Below, piece by piece: positions 1 through 9,802 of a stretch of 64,000 bases of DNA. A program made the position numbers and the translations under genes. This stretch comes from Alphaproteobacteria bacterium (GTDB lineage Bacteria > Pseudomonadota > Alphaproteobacteria > JANQMY01), in the NCBI GenBank assembly GCA_028289425.1, contig JANQPL010000018.1, positions 186,001 to 250,000 on the forward strand, written 5' to 3'. Within the stretch, counting starts at the first letter, position 1; every line of letters begins with the position of its first letter. A model generated the notes under the pieces. It searched no databases, was not told the origin of the DNA, and worked only from the letters and a program-made list of their open reading frames with translations.

Positions 1-1
1 G

Positions 2-265
2 GATGGGTCAACTGTTGAAGATCCGACCGGCGACCAAAAGCTTGAAATCATTCTTCGTCACTACACGGACATGCTTCACCATTACGGCACGGAAAGAGGC
101 ATGCGCAATGCCCGAAAGCACTTGTGCTGGTATCTGGAGCCGCATGCGGGCGCCGAAGCAACCCGTCAACGTGTTTGCCGAATGGAAAACCCGAATGAGG
201 TCATCAACGAGCTGACGGACTTTTTCTCGCGCGATCCGGAACCCTGTTTGCGGGAGGCGGCGTGA
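2..265 (+). CDS. dusB: tRNA-dihydrouridine synthase DusB, C-terminal part
   Basis: The reading frame is open from the first complete codon of the window and ends in TGA at 263-265, so only the last 87 residues are present. The segment with HHYGTERGMRNARKHLCWYL is the conserved tail of the DusB/NifR3 family, flavoenzymes that reduce uridine to dihydrouridine in the tRNA D-loop. dusB directly upstream of ntrB is the usual alphaproteobacterial order, which supports the call. Only 3 bases separate its stop from the ntrB start, so they are probably cotranscribed. The catalytic barrel lies outside the window. Confidence 0.9.
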   Translation, partial: DGSTVEDPTGDQKLEIILRHYTDMLHHYGTERGMRNARKHLCWYLEPHAGAEATRQRVCRMENPNEVINELTDFFSRDPEPCLREAA

Positions 266-268
266 GAG

Positions 269-1393
269 ATGGTCGAAGCGGCGCCGATTTCAGGGTCTAC
301 AGTGAACGCCTTCTTAAGCGATCACGGCGCCCTGCTTAACGCGTTGGCGCACCCTATTCTGCATATCAATGCGGAGGGGCGGATTATCTTTGCCAACGCG
401 GCGGCGGAACAATTCTTTGACACAAGTGCCGTCATGCTGCGCCGGCAGCAGATGGAAGAACTGGTGCCGTTCGGCAGCCCTCTCATTGGTCTTATCGAAC
501 AAGTTCAGAGCGCCGGCTCATCGGTCGCGGAATACGGGATCGACTTGTCCTCGCCTCGCATCGGGGAAAAAACCGTCGATGTTCAAGTGGCCGGCGTGCC
601 GGAACAGCCGGGCACCGTTCTGCTCATGATGCTTGAACGCACCATGGCCCAGAAGATGAACCGGCAATTAACCCACCGGGGCGCCGCCAGATCGGTCACC
701 GGCATGGCCGCGGTTCTGGCGCACGAGATCAAGAACCCGCTGGCTGGCATCCGCGCGGCAGCCCAGCTTCTTGAGATTAAGGCGGATACGGATGACCGCG
801 TGATGACCCGCCTTATCTGCGATGAGGCTGACCGCATTCGCAAGCTCGTCGACCGGATGGAGATCTTCAGCGACAGCCGTCCGGTGGAGCGTTCGCCGGT
901 CAATATCCACAAAGTGCTGGAGCGGGTGCGCGCCATCGGCGACACCAGCTTCGCGAAGAACATCAAAATCCAAGAGGAATACGATCCATCGCTGCCACCG
1001 GTGTACGGCAATGAGGATCAACTGATCCAAGTATTCTTGAACCTCTACAAAAACGCCTGCGACGCCGTGCCGTCAGAAGGCGGAGAAATTGTGCTCTCCA
1101 CTGCTTTCCGCCCGGGAATCAGACTGTCCGTCATGTCCAGCCGGGACAGGGTGAGCCTGCCGCTGGAAGTCTGCGTTCGCGACAACGGGGTGGGCGTGCC
1201 CCCGGATCTCAAACAGCACTTGTTCGAGCCGTTCGTCACCACCAAGAATTCGGGCACCGGTTTGGGCCTGGCGCTGGTGGCAAAAATCGTGGGGGATCAC
1301 GGTGGGGTCATCGAATGCGATTCAATTCCCCAACGGACGGTCTTTAGGGTCTTGTTGCCCATGTACATCTCTTCAGAGAAAGAAACCGATTAG
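269..1393 (+). CDS. ntrB: Nitrogen sensor histidine kinase NtrB
   Basis: A soluble 374-residue kinase that phosphorylates and dephosphorylates NtrC according to nitrogen status, normally under control of the PII protein. There are no membrane segments. An N-terminal PAS-like domain covers about residues 20-125. The H-box [10 protein letters not shown] places the phospho-acceptor at His152. The N-box (NACDAV) and G-boxes ([16 protein letters not shown]) of the ATPase domain follow. Length is normal for NtrB. The stop abuts the ntrC start codon with no gap, indicating translational coupling. Confidence 0.96.
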   Translation: MVEAAPISGSTVNAFLSDHGALLNALAHPILHINAEGRIIFANAAAEQFFDTSAVMLRRQQMEELVPFGSPLIGLIEQVQSAGSSVAEYGIDLSSPRIGEKTVDVQVAGVPEQPGTVLLMMLERTMAQKMNRQLTHRGAARSVTGMAAVLAHEIKNPLAGIRAAAQLLEIKADTDDRVMTRLICDEADRIRKLVDRMEIFSDSRPVERSPVNIHKVLERVRAIGDTSFAKNIKIQEEYDPSLPPVYGNEDQLIQVFLNLYKNACDAVPSEGGEIVLSTAFRPGIRLSVMSSRDRVSLPLEVCVRDNGVGVPPDLKQHLFEPFVTTKNSGTGLGLALVAKIVGDHGGVIECDSIPQRTVFRVLLPMYISSEKETD

Positions 1394-2833
1394 ATGCCTG
1401 CAGGAACCATACTTGTCGCCGATGACGATGTCTCGATCCGGACCGTGCTCAATCGCGCATTAGGTCAGGTGGGTTACAATGTGCGCGCGACGGGGAATGC
1501 CTCCACATTGTGGCGTTGGACGCAGCAGGGCGATGGCGATCTCATCATATCCGATGTCATCATGCCCGACGAAAATGCGTTCGACCTGCTGCCGCGTATC
1601 AAGAAACTCCGGCCGGACCTGCCGGTGATTGTGATGAGCGCTCAGAACACCTTGATGACCGCCATCACAGCAGCCGAAAAAGGCGCCTACGAATATTTGC
1701 CCAAGCCGTTCGATTTGAACGAGTTGATGAACGTGGTCGAGCGCGCCATGTCGCGGCCAAAATCAACCCCGTCGTCCGGTGACATCGAGGGCGATGAAGA
1801 AATGCCCTTGATCGGTCGCTCTCCGGCCATGCAGGAGATCTACCGGGTGCTCGCCCGGCTGATGCAGACCGATTTGACCGTCATGATCTCAGGCGAATCC
1901 GGCACCGGCAAGGAACTTGTTGCCCGCGCGCTCCATGAATATGGCCGCCGGCGGAAGGGGCCGTTCGTGGCCGTCAACATGGCGGCGATCCCGAGGGAGC
2001 TCATTGAAAGCGAACTCTTCGGACACGAGAAAGGGGCTTTTACAGGGGCGGCCAACAAAAGTGCCGGCCGCTTCGAGCTGGCCGATGGCGGCACACTGTT
2101 CCTGGACGAAATCGGGGACATGCCCATGGAGGCACAGACCCGATTGCTCCGTGTGCTGCAAGAAGGCGAGTACACCACTGTGGGCGGTCGGGCGTCCATC
2201 AAGACAGACGTGCGGATTATTGCCGCCACCAATAGGGATCTTCGTCAGCAAATTAATCAGGGGCTGTTTCGCGAGGATCTGTTCTTTCGTCTCAACGTTG
2301 TGCCGCTGCGTCTTCCGCCGCTTCGAGAACGTGCCGAGGACATTTCGGACCTTGCCCGCCATTTCCTGCGCCTGGCCCACGAAGAAGGGCTGCCGCTTAA
2401 GACCATTGATGCGGATGCCATGGAGGTATTGAAGCGCTACAGATGGCCCGGCAATGTTCGGGAGCTTGAGAACCTTATTCGCCGCCTGGCGGCACTATAC
2501 ACCGAAGAAGTGATCAGCGCGGAGGCAGTGGCCACGGAATTAGCGGACACAGCGCCCCTGGACGGTCCAGCCCCTGATACGCCGGCGGAAACGCTGAGCG
2601 CTGCCGTCGAGCGGCAATTGGTGCAGTATTTTGAGGAATTTGGTGAGGCCCTGCCACCGCCGGGCCTCTATGACCGAATCTTAAAAGAGGTGGAGAAGCC
2701 TCTGATCAATATGAGCCTGAGTGCGACGCGAGGAAATCAGATCCGGGCGGCAGAGATGCTGGGGCTCAACCGGAACACATTGCGTAAGAAAATCCGCGAC
2801 TTAGACATACGTGTCATTCGCGGATTGAAATGA
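1394..2833 (+). CDS. ntrC: Nitrogen regulation response regulator NtrC
   Basis: A sigma-54-dependent activator of nitrogen assimilation genes and partner of NtrB. The receiver domain has its acidic pocket at D10-D12 and the phospho-acceptor at Asp54. The AAA+ domain carries Walker A GESGTGKE at 167-174 and an intact sigma-54 contact loop GAFTGA at 214-219. A Fis-type helix-turn-helix ([16 protein letters not shown]) closes the 479-residue protein. All features needed for sigma-54 activation are present, in contrast to NtrX downstream. The start codon immediately follows the ntrB stop. Confidence 0.97.
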   Translation: MPAGTILVADDDVSIRTVLNRALGQVGYNVRATGNASTLWRWTQQGDGDLIISDVIMPDENAFDLLPRIKKLRPDLPVIVMSAQNTLMTAITAAEKGAYEYLPKPFDLNELMNVVERAMSRPKSTPSSGDIEGDEEMPLIGRSPAMQEIYRVLARLMQTDLTVMISGESGTGKELVARALHEYGRRRKGPFVAVNMAAIPRELIESELFGHEKGAFTGAANKSAGRFELADGGTLFLDEIGDMPMEAQTRLLRVLQEGEYTTVGGRASIKTDVRIIAATNRDLRQQINQGLFREDLFFRLNVVPLRLPPLRERAEDISDLARHFLRLAHEEGLPLKTIDADAMEVLKRYRWPGNVRELENLIRRLAALYTEEVISAEAVATELADTAPLDGPAPDTPAETLSAAVERQLVQYFEEFGEALPPPGLYDRILKEVEKPLINMSLSATRGNQIRAAEMLGLNRNTLRKKIRDLDIRVIRGLK

Positions 2834-2957
2834 TGCACCCACGCAACATTGTTGTTATAGTGGCACGCTAGTCGCCTGGTTCACCCTACGGTACTGATGT
2901 ATTGTAGGCACGATTCTGGCGATTTGCGGTGGATTTGCAACACAGGCGGCCGGGGTA

Positions 2958-5333
2958 GTGTCCTCGATCACGGGATTAGGTGAGAAGGGCTTTGGCGAAG
3001 ACCTCGTAAGGTGGGTCCGGTCCCTGGCGCGCGCCCGGGTTTTGGCGCTTCTCCTATTCCTATCGGCTTGCGTCGCATTCGCGCTGTTCTATTCAACGCT
3101 ACTAGGCCTGGCGCCTTTCGGCCTTGGCGAGGAGACGGTCACTGTTCTCGCCATGGTTAACGTGGCGGTCCTCCTTCTTCTTGGGACGCTGCTTGGGTCG
3201 CGGCTCATCGGCATTGTGATGGCGCGGCGATCCGGGCTTGCCGGTGCCCGCCTTCATGGCAAGCTGGTCACACGGTTCGCCTTGGTAACGGTAACGCCTG
3301 CCATCGTCCTGGCCACATTTGCCACCCTCACCTTAAACCGTGGGGTTGAGCAGCGCTTCAGTGAGCCAATTCAAACGGCCTTCGATACGGCCATTGCGGT
3401 TTCTCGGGAATTCGTCAGTGCCCATCGCAAAACGTTGAGCGTCAATATGCTGAATGTGGCTTCGACGCTGAACACGGTGGAGCGATCATTTCTATCTCAA
3501 TCGGATCAGTTTCAGTCGCTGATTAGCCGCCTTGCGAGCGAGCAAGGATTGGACGGCGTATACATCATCGACGGCACCGGGGCGATCCTTGTACAGACCC
3601 AAAAGGGCATTCAGGTGCCGGCCAGCGTCACCGAAGGCGTGGATGGCGGCGTTGAGCAACCCACTTATATCTTTCCCGAGATCTTCGAAGTGCCGCGCCC
3701 GGAAGGATCGGAAGGGGGCACCCAAGATGCATTTGCGTTGGCGGACGACGGCAAGCTCGCCATTTGGGACGATGGCAGGACCGAATTCCGCGGCCTCGTG
3801 AAGCTGGATTATGCGGATCCGGTTTACCTTTATGCGGTTCGCCTGCTTGACCCACAGGTTGTCAGCTACCTGGTTCAAACCGGCGAAGCAAAATCGCAGT
3901 ACCTGTCAGCGGTTCAGAACCAGACCAGAACCCAGATACAATACGGACTTGCTTATTCTGTCGCCGTATTGCTGGTTTTGTTCGTGGCAATTAACAGCGG
4001 GTTCCGCGCTGCCAATCGGATCGTGACACCGATCGGGGGCCTTGTAGACGCCGCCGAAAAAGTCAGTGAAGGCGATTTGTCCGTGCGCGTGGAGGTGGGG
4101 CCGGACGACGACGAACTCGGTACGCTGGGGCGTGCCTTCAATCGCATGACCGGCCAGCTCGAAAGTCAGCGCGATGAGCTTATCGAAGCAAACCGCCAAT
4201 TCGATCTGCGTCGGCGGTTTACCGAGGCGGTGTTGTCTGGGGTAACCGCGGGCGTGATCGGCTTGGACGCAAGCGGCAATATTAATCTGGTGAATCGGTC
4301 GGGCACTCAGCTCCTCGACACCGACTTGAGAGACCTAATCGGAAAACCGCTCAAAACAGCGGTTCCGGAATTTGCCCCTTTGCTTGATGAACCCTTTGCC
4401 AAATCTGACGGCATTGCCCAAGAACAGATCGATCTTGTGCGAGGCGGGCGGGCACACAATTTGATGGTCCGAATCGCCCGTGATCCCGGCATTGAAGACG
4501 CACAAGGGTTGGTGGTTACATTCGACGACATAACGGAACTCGTGTCCGCACAAAGAATGTCCGCGTGGGCAGATGTCGCGCGCAGGATTGCGCATGAAAT
4601 CAAGAATCCTCTCACCCCCATTCAATTGTCGGCAGAACGGCTGCGCCGGAAATATCGGAAAGAGATCGACTCTGATCCATCTGTATTCGAACAGTGTACA
4701 GAGACAATTATCCGTCAGGTGAGCGATATCGGACGCATGGTAGACGAGTTTTCATCCTTTGCGCGCATGCCGACTCCGGTCCTAAAGCCTCATGATTTAT
4801 CGGAAATTGTCCGTCAGGCTGTATTTCTGCAGCGGGTCGCGGCTCAAAACACGACGATTGATATGAAGGGCGTTGATGAGGCAACGATGCAAACCTGCGA
4901 TGGGCGCCTCATTTCTCAAGCGCTCACCAATTTGCTTAAAAACGCGACCGAAGCCGTCGCCGCGCGACTCAACAGCGATCAGCCCGACATTAGCGAAGGA
5001 CGAATTCTCATATCGCTGTCTCAGGACGCAACAAACACCATCATCAATGTGGTGGATAATGGATGTGGTCTGCCAAAAGCCGATCGAAACAGGCTGACCG
5101 AACCCTACATGACCACACGGGCAAAAGGCACCGGTCTTGGCCTGGCGATCGTGAAGAAAGTCATGGAAGACCATGGGGGAACGCTCACGCTGGAAGATGC
5201 GGACAAACATCAATCAGAATTTTCGGAAGAGCTGACGGGCGCCCTAGCGCGGCTTACTCTTCCGCGAGATTTGTCAGCAACAAACGACCAACCAGTTACC
5301 AAGGGGCAACAGGAAGTAAGTAATGGCGCCTGA
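2958..5333 (+). CDS. ntrY: Membrane sensor histidine kinase NtrY
   Basis: A 791-residue membrane kinase paired with NtrX, involved in nitrogen and redox responses in alphaproteobacteria. The N-terminus has several hydrophobic segments (about residues 25-120) and another near 335-350, bracketing a periplasmic domain. A HAMP region, a PAS domain and HisKA/HATPase domains follow. The H-box [11 protein letters not shown] puts the phospho-acceptor at His546; the G-boxes are DNGCGLP and GTGLGLAIV. The annotated start is GTG at 2958; the exact start is uncertain. The 3' end overlaps ntrX by 11 bp. A 124-bp gap from ntrC suggests its own promoter. Confidence 0.95.
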   Translation: MSSITGLGEKGFGEDLVRWVRSLARARVLALLLFLSACVAFALFYSTLLGLAPFGLGEETVTVLAMVNVAVLLLLGTLLGSRLIGIVMARRSGLAGARLHGKLVTRFALVTVTPAIVLATFATLTLNRGVEQRFSEPIQTAFDTAIAVSREFVSAHRKTLSVNMLNVASTLNTVERSFLSQSDQFQSLISRLASEQGLDGVYIIDGTGAILVQTQKGIQVPASVTEGVDGGVEQPTYIFPEIFEVPRPEGSEGGTQDAFALADDGKLAIWDDGRTEFRGLVKLDYADPVYLYAVRLLDPQVVSYLVQTGEAKSQYLSAVQNQTRTQIQYGLAYSVAVLLVLFVAINSGFRAANRIVTPIGGLVDAAEKVSEGDLSVRVEVGPDDDELGTLGRAFNRMTGQLESQRDELIEANRQFDLRRRFTEAVLSGVTAGVIGLDASGNINLVNRSGTQLLDTDLRDLIGKPLKTAVPEFAPLLDEPFAKSDGIAQEQIDLVRGGRAHNLMVRIARDPGIEDAQGLVVTFDDITELVSAQRMSAWADVARRIAHEIKNPLTPIQLSAERLRRKYRKEIDSDPSVFEQCTETIIRQVSDIGRMVDEFSSFARMPTPVLKPHDLSEIVRQAVFLQRVAAQNTTIDMKGVDEATMQTCDGRLISQALTNLLKNATEAVAARLNSDQPDISEGRILISLSQDATNTIINVVDNGCGLPKADRNRLTEPYMTTRAKGTGLGLAIVKKVMEDHGGTLTLEDADKHQSEFSEELTGALARLTLPRDLSATNDQPVTKGQQEVSNGA

Positions 5334-6720
5334 TATCTTGATTGTAGACGATGAGGAAGATATCCGAGATCTCATTTCTGGCATTTTGGAAGACGACGGA
5401 TATAGCACCCGAACCGCGGCCGATTGCGATGCCTGTCTGGAAGCGATCGCGGAACGCCGGCCGGCTCTCATCATCTTGGATATATGGCTTCAAGGCAGCC
5501 GGTTGGACGGTCTTGAATTGCTGGATGTCATTCGGACGGAACATCCCGGTGTTCCCGTCATCATCATCAGTGGGCACGGGAACATTGAAACGGCTGTTTC
5601 CGCCATCAAGAAAGGTGCCTATGATTTTATCGAGAAACCGTTCAAGGCAGACCGTCTTATTCTCATCGTCCAACGCGCCCTGGAAGCCAATCGGCTGCGG
5701 CGTGAAGTAGACGAGTTGCGTGCGCGCGCGGGCGAAGATCGCGAACTCTGCGGTAACTCGGCGGCGATCGCCAATGTGCGTCAGATGATCGACCGGGTGG
5801 CGCCCACGGGCAGCCGTGTTCTCATAACGGGCGCGGCCGGATCGGGCAAAGAAGTTGTCGCTCGCTTAATCCATCACAACTCCAAACGGGCCGAGAATCC
5901 GTTCATCGCCATCAACGCCGCGACCATGGCGCCGGACCGTGTCGAAAGTGAGCTGTTCGGCGTGGAAGAAGGCGTCAATACGGCGCGGAAGGTCGGCGTA
6001 TTTGAACAAGCCCATGGCGGCACGCTGCTTCTTGATGAAGTGGCCGACATGCCCCTCGAAACTCAGGGTAAAATACTCCGCGTACTGGTGGATCAGAGTT
6101 TTGAACGGGTCGGTGGAAACAAGAAGGTTCAAGTCGATGTTCGGGTCATCAGTTCTTCGTCCCGCGATCTCAGAGAAGAAATCGCTGAAAACCGATTTCG
6201 AGAAGATCTGTTTCACCGTCTCAACGTGGTGCCGCTGAGGGTGCCATCCTTGTCCGAGCGACGGGAAGATATTCCGCTTTTGGTTGGGCATTTTATGGAG
6301 AAAATTTGCGCCTCGACCGGACTTCCCAGCCGCAAGATTGGCGATGACGCCATGGCCGCCCTGCAGACGCACCATTGGCCGGGGAATGTCCGGCAGCTGC
6401 GTAACAATGTAGAACGTCTCTTAATCCTAGCTTCCGGCGATGCTGACGAAACGATCACAGCCGAAATGCTGCCCGCCGAAATCGGTGCATCCGCACCGTC
6501 CCTGCATCCAGGAACCAGTGGCGAGAACATCATCTCTTTACCCTTGAGAGAAGCACGGGAATTGTTTGAGCGGGAGTATTTGGTAGCCCAAATTAACCGA
6601 TTTGGCGGTAACATCTCGCGCACGGCGGCCTTTATCGGTATGGAGCGTTCGGCGCTCCATCGGAAACTGAAATCCCTGGGCGTCTCCGGAAATGGGCGCG
6701 CGCCAGAGGCAAGTCTGTGA
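5323..6720 (+). CDS. ntrX: Response regulator NtrX (degenerate GAFTGA loop)
   Basis: A 465-residue NtrC-family regulator partnered with NtrY. The receiver domain has the phospho-acceptor at Asp53. The AAA+ domain keeps a Walker A (GAAGSGKE, 170-177) and a Walker B-like LLLDEVADMP, and a Fis-type helix-turn-helix ends the protein (ISRTAAFIGMERSALHRKL). The sigma-54 contact loop GAFTGA is absent; GVNTAR occupies that place at about 217-222. Family knowledge: many alphaproteobacterial NtrX proteins lack this motif and probably do not activate sigma-54 polymerase. The start overlaps ntrY by 11 bp. Confidence 0.95.
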   Translation: MAPDILIVDDEEDIRDLISGILEDDGYSTRTAADCDACLEAIAERRPALIILDIWLQGSRLDGLELLDVIRTEHPGVPVIIISGHGNIETAVSAIKKGAYDFIEKPFKADRLILIVQRALEANRLRREVDELRARAGEDRELCGNSAAIANVRQMIDRVAPTGSRVLITGAAGSGKEVVARLIHHNSKRAENPFIAINAATMAPDRVESELFGVEEGVNTARKVGVFEQAHGGTLLLDEVADMPLETQGKILRVLVDQSFERVGGNKKVQVDVRVISSSSRDLREEIAENRFREDLFHRLNVVPLRVPSLSERREDIPLLVGHFMEKICASTGLPSRKIGDDAMAALQTHHWPGNVRQLRNNVERLLILASGDADETITAEMLPAEIGASAPSLHPGTSGENIISLPLREARELFEREYLVAQINRFGGNISRTAAFIGMERSALHRKLKSLGVSGNGRAPEASL

Positions 6721-6825
6721 GGCCACCGGATCGCAGTGAGGTCAGCGTCCCGACTCGCTGTAGTCTCGACTTGGGCATCGGGCGCCTAATCCAAATCGTC
6801 CGATGTCACAGTTTCTTTGATGGTC

Positions 6826-6869
6826 GCGCCGGTGAAGCGAAAAACCGGAGTCCACTTTTTCGCCGGCGC
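6826..6869. terminator. Imperfect hairpin between ntrX and trkA
   Basis: Outer arms GCGCCGG (6826-6832) and CCGGCGC (6863-6869) can pair, and an inner GCGAAAAA can pair with TTTTTCGC after a small bulge. It lies in the 182-bp gap after ntrX and ends about 33 bp before trkA. It could terminate the ntrYX transcript or attenuate trkA. There is no clear U-tract after it, so the terminator role is an inference. Confidence 0.35.
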
Positions 6870-6902
6870 TCTAAAATGGAAAGTTTGAAGAGCTTCTAAT
6901 CG

Positions 6903-8279
6903 ATGAAAGTTATCATTTGTGGCGCCGGCCAGGTTGGTTTCGGAATCGCGCGCCAACTGTCCCTCGAACAAAACACGGTAACGGTCATCGACCAATCGCC
7001 GGATTTAGTTCGCCGTATCGGTGATCAACTCGACGTGCGCGGTGTGGTGGGCCATGGATCTCACCCGGATACCCTCGACCGGGCGGGGGCGGCGGATGCG
7101 GACATGCTCATTGCCGTCACCTTCTTCGACGAAGTCAACATGGTGTCGTGCCAAGTGGCACATTCATTGTTCAATGTGCCGACGAAAATTGCCCGCGTGC
7201 GCGCACAAAGCTATCTGTCGCCGATCTGGCAGGATTTGTTCTCGCGCGACCAGATGCCGATCGATGTTATCATCTCGCCCGAACTGGAAGTGGGGCGCTC
7301 CGTCTTGCGGCGTCTCAACGTGCCCGGCGCGTTCGAAACGCGCGGATTTGCGGACGAACGTGTGCAGATGATCGGTGTGCATTTGGAAGACGATTGCCCG
7401 ATCGTCGACACACCGCTCAGTCAGCTTTCGGAGCTTTTTCCGGATCTCAATATTACGGTGGTCGGCATCAGCCGGGACGACAAAATGTTTGTGCCCGACA
7501 AGTCAGACCAAATGATGATCGGCGACGACGTCTATTTTGTTTGTGCGCAGGAACGCGTGACGCGGGCTTTGGATGTCTTTGGTCATACCGAGACGGAGGC
7601 GCGCCGTGTGGTCATCATCGGTGGCGGCAATATTGGTCTTTATGTTGCTCAGCAGCTTGAGGTCACCAATAGCGGCATCCGCGTAAAAATCATTGAGGCT
7701 GACAAAGAACGCGCCGAAGCGGCAGCCGACGAGCTACAACGGACCGTCGTTTTGTGGGGCGATGGCCTTGACGAAACCGTGCTGTCCGAGGCCGGCGCAA
7801 GCAATGCGGAGGCGGTTCTTGCTCTGACCAATGACGATGAAGTGAACATTTTGGCCTCGTTGATCGCGAAGCGCCTTGGCGGGCAGAGAACACTGTCATT
7901 GGTGAACAATTCGACCTATTCCCCGTTGGCGAAGTCGTTGGGGATCGACTCGTCCATCGACCCGAGGGCGACCACCGTCTCTACGATCCTGCGCCACGTA
8001 CGGCGCGGACGTATTCGGGGCCTCTACAGCGTCCACGATGGGTCTGCCGAAATGATTGAGGCGGAAGCCCTCGAGACATCACCGATGGTCGGAAAACCCT
8101 TGCGGGAAGTGTCGTTGCCCGATGGTATTATCGTCGGCGCCATCGTTCATGGCGACGAAGTGATCAATCCCCGAGGCGACACACGCATCCAGACTGGCGA
8201 TAAGGTGATCATCTTTGCGCTGTCCGACATGGTGCGGAAAGTGGAGCAGCTGTTCCGTGTCAGCATTGATTTCTTCTAA
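6903..8279 (+). CDS. trkA: Trk potassium uptake regulatory subunit TrkA
   Basis: A 458-residue cytoplasmic NAD(H)-binding subunit that gates the TrkH potassium channel. It shows the duplicated RCK layout: a first Rossmann fold beginning ICGAGQVGFGIARQL and a second beginning at IIGGGNIGLYVAQQL near residue 235, each followed by a TrkA-C domain. Length matches the family. trkA directly after ntrYX is standard alphaproteobacterial order, and trkH lies 48 bp downstream, so both K+ uptake parts are probably expressed together. Confidence 0.96.
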   Translation: MKVIICGAGQVGFGIARQLSLEQNTVTVIDQSPDLVRRIGDQLDVRGVVGHGSHPDTLDRAGAADADMLIAVTFFDEVNMVSCQVAHSLFNVPTKIARVRAQSYLSPIWQDLFSRDQMPIDVIISPELEVGRSVLRRLNVPGAFETRGFADERVQMIGVHLEDDCPIVDTPLSQLSELFPDLNITVVGISRDDKMFVPDKSDQMMIGDDVYFVCAQERVTRALDVFGHTETEARRVVIIGGGNIGLYVAQQLEVTNSGIRVKIIEADKERAEAAADELQRTVVLWGDGLDETVLSEAGASNAEAVLALTNDDEVNILASLIAKRLGGQRTLSLVNNSTYSPLAKSLGIDSSIDPRATTVSTILRHVRRGRIRGLYSVHDGSAEMIEAEALETSPMVGKPLREVSLPDGIIVGAIVHGDEVINPRGDTRIQTGDKVIIFALSDMVRKVEQLFRVSIDFF

Positions 8280-8327
8280 GCCCAATTTCCTCCGCATGGT
8301 GGCGCCCCTTTCGATGGACAGGCATTA

Positions 8328-9782
8328 ATGCGGTACGCAAGTGCCTTTTACGTGTCCGGATGGCTCGTGACAGTGCTTGCGGGGGCCATGCTGATTCCGG
8401 CGTCATTCGCCCTTTACTTTGAAGATAACGACTCAGCTATTGCATTCGTCTTCCTCAGTGGGCTGACGGCGTTTGTGGGGGGCAGCTTTGTCTTGGCGCT
8501 GAGAGGGGCGACCAGACTTGCGTCGACACGCGAAAACATTCTGCTCGTGGCCATCGCTTGGCTCGCGCTTCCGGTTTTCGCGGCACTACCATTCATTGCG
8601 ACACAGAGCACCGTGTCATTCTCGTCGGCCTATTTCGAGGCGGTCTCCGGTCTGACCACCACCGGAGCAACTGTGTTGGGGCCCATCGAGACGCTGCCCG
8701 AATCCGTCTTGATCTGGCGCGCGCTGCTACAATGGCTCGGCGGATTGGGGGCCATCATCATGACCATCTCAATCCTGTCGGGTCTTGGCCGGGGACAAGA
8801 TGAAGCCCATGGCCCCTTGCCGGGGTCCGGCCGTTTTGCGTCATCGACCGATACATTCGCCTTCACCGCGCAGACAGTGACCTACATCTATGGCACCGTT
8901 ACACTGTTGGGCCTGGCGGGCATCTGGCTCAGCGGTATTTCATTCTTCAACGCTATGTGTTTAAGCCTTTCCGCCATTTCAACGGGTGGGTTCACCTGTT
9001 CGGAAGGGGGCACACAGAACCTGCATTCCCCCTTGGCCGAACTGATCATCGCCTTCCTCATGATATATGGGGCCATCAATTTCTTGCTGCACTGGGCGGT
9101 CTTGAGAGGGCGTCCCTTGACCTATGTGCGCGACCCGGAGCCCTCATATCTGTTGCTGACCATTTTCGGTGTTGCGGTCGTCCTGTTTTTTGCGACGGGT
9201 GGAAACGCGTCAGCGGATCGGGCGGTCAGCAATTTTGGGTTTGCCGTATTCAATGCGGCATCGCTCCTTACCACGACGGGTTTTTGGGTCGGCGATCTTA
9301 CCGTGTTGTATGAGCTGCCCCTCATCATCCTCATCCTCGGCGCGTTGATCGGCGGATGCTCGGTGTCCACAGCAGGCGGCGTGCGCGTCATGCGGATCCT
9401 CCTGCTTATCCGACAAAGCTTGGGCGAACTCAGCCGCCTGGCCCATCCTCATGGGGTGGTGGGTATCCATTACGGACGATGGGCGGTGTCCGATCAGATG
9501 ATGTTTGGCGTTTGGGGTGTGTTCGTGAGCTTCCTTTTGGCGCTTGCTTGCTTAAGTATTATTTTCGCGGGGTCCGGCTTGCGGCTTGAACATGCGCTGT
9601 TGGGGGCCATCAGTTTACTGAGTAATATTGGGCCGTTGTACGGTTTGGCCGGCGAGGACGCTTTGGCCTTTTCGGAATTCAGTCCGGCTCTCAAATACGT
9701 CATGTGCTTTGGAATGATTCTGGGCCGACTTGAAGTGATGATTATTCTGAGCCTTTTCAGTTTGATGTACTGGCGCGACTAA
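8328..9782 (+). CDS. trkH: Trk potassium uptake channel subunit TrkH
   Basis: A 484-residue integral membrane protein forming the K+ pore of the Trk system. It is strongly hydrophobic throughout. Four pore-loop signatures, each with a glycine at the selectivity filter, are visible: SGLTTTGATV, AISTGGFTC, LLTTTGFWVG and LLSNIGPLYG. The last is the most divergent, as expected for this fourfold pseudo-symmetric family. The GGCSVSTAGG motif and conserved Arg/Lys-rich helices also fit TrkH/KtrB. It sits between trkA and the aminotransferase gene. Confidence 0.94.
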   Translation: MRYASAFYVSGWLVTVLAGAMLIPASFALYFEDNDSAIAFVFLSGLTAFVGGSFVLALRGATRLASTRENILLVAIAWLALPVFAALPFIATQSTVSFSSAYFEAVSGLTTTGATVLGPIETLPESVLIWRALLQWLGGLGAIIMTISILSGLGRGQDEAHGPLPGSGRFASSTDTFAFTAQTVTYIYGTVTLLGLAGIWLSGISFFNAMCLSLSAISTGGFTCSEGGTQNLHSPLAELIIAFLMIYGAINFLLHWAVLRGRPLTYVRDPEPSYLLLTIFGVAVVLFFATGGNASADRAVSNFGFAVFNAASLLTTTGFWVGDLTVLYELPLIILILGALIGGCSVSTAGGVRVMRILLLIRQSLGELSRLAHPHGVVGIHYGRWAVSDQMMFGVWGVFVSFLLALACLSIIFAGSGLRLEHALLGAISLLSNIGPLYGLAGEDALAFSEFSPALKYVMCFGMILGRLEVMIILSLFSLMYWRD

Positions 9783-9802
9783 AGGGCGGAAAAGGGACGC
9801 GC

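Noticed and set aside
583-1011. Open frame of 142 codons on the minus strand inside ntrB
   Set aside because: It lies fully within the clear ntrB coding sequence, its translation has no family features and it has no ribosome binding site.
6717-6899. Possible 60-codon gene between ntrX and trkA
   Set aside because: The translation is Arg-rich and without recognisable features; the stretch is better explained as a leader with a hairpin.
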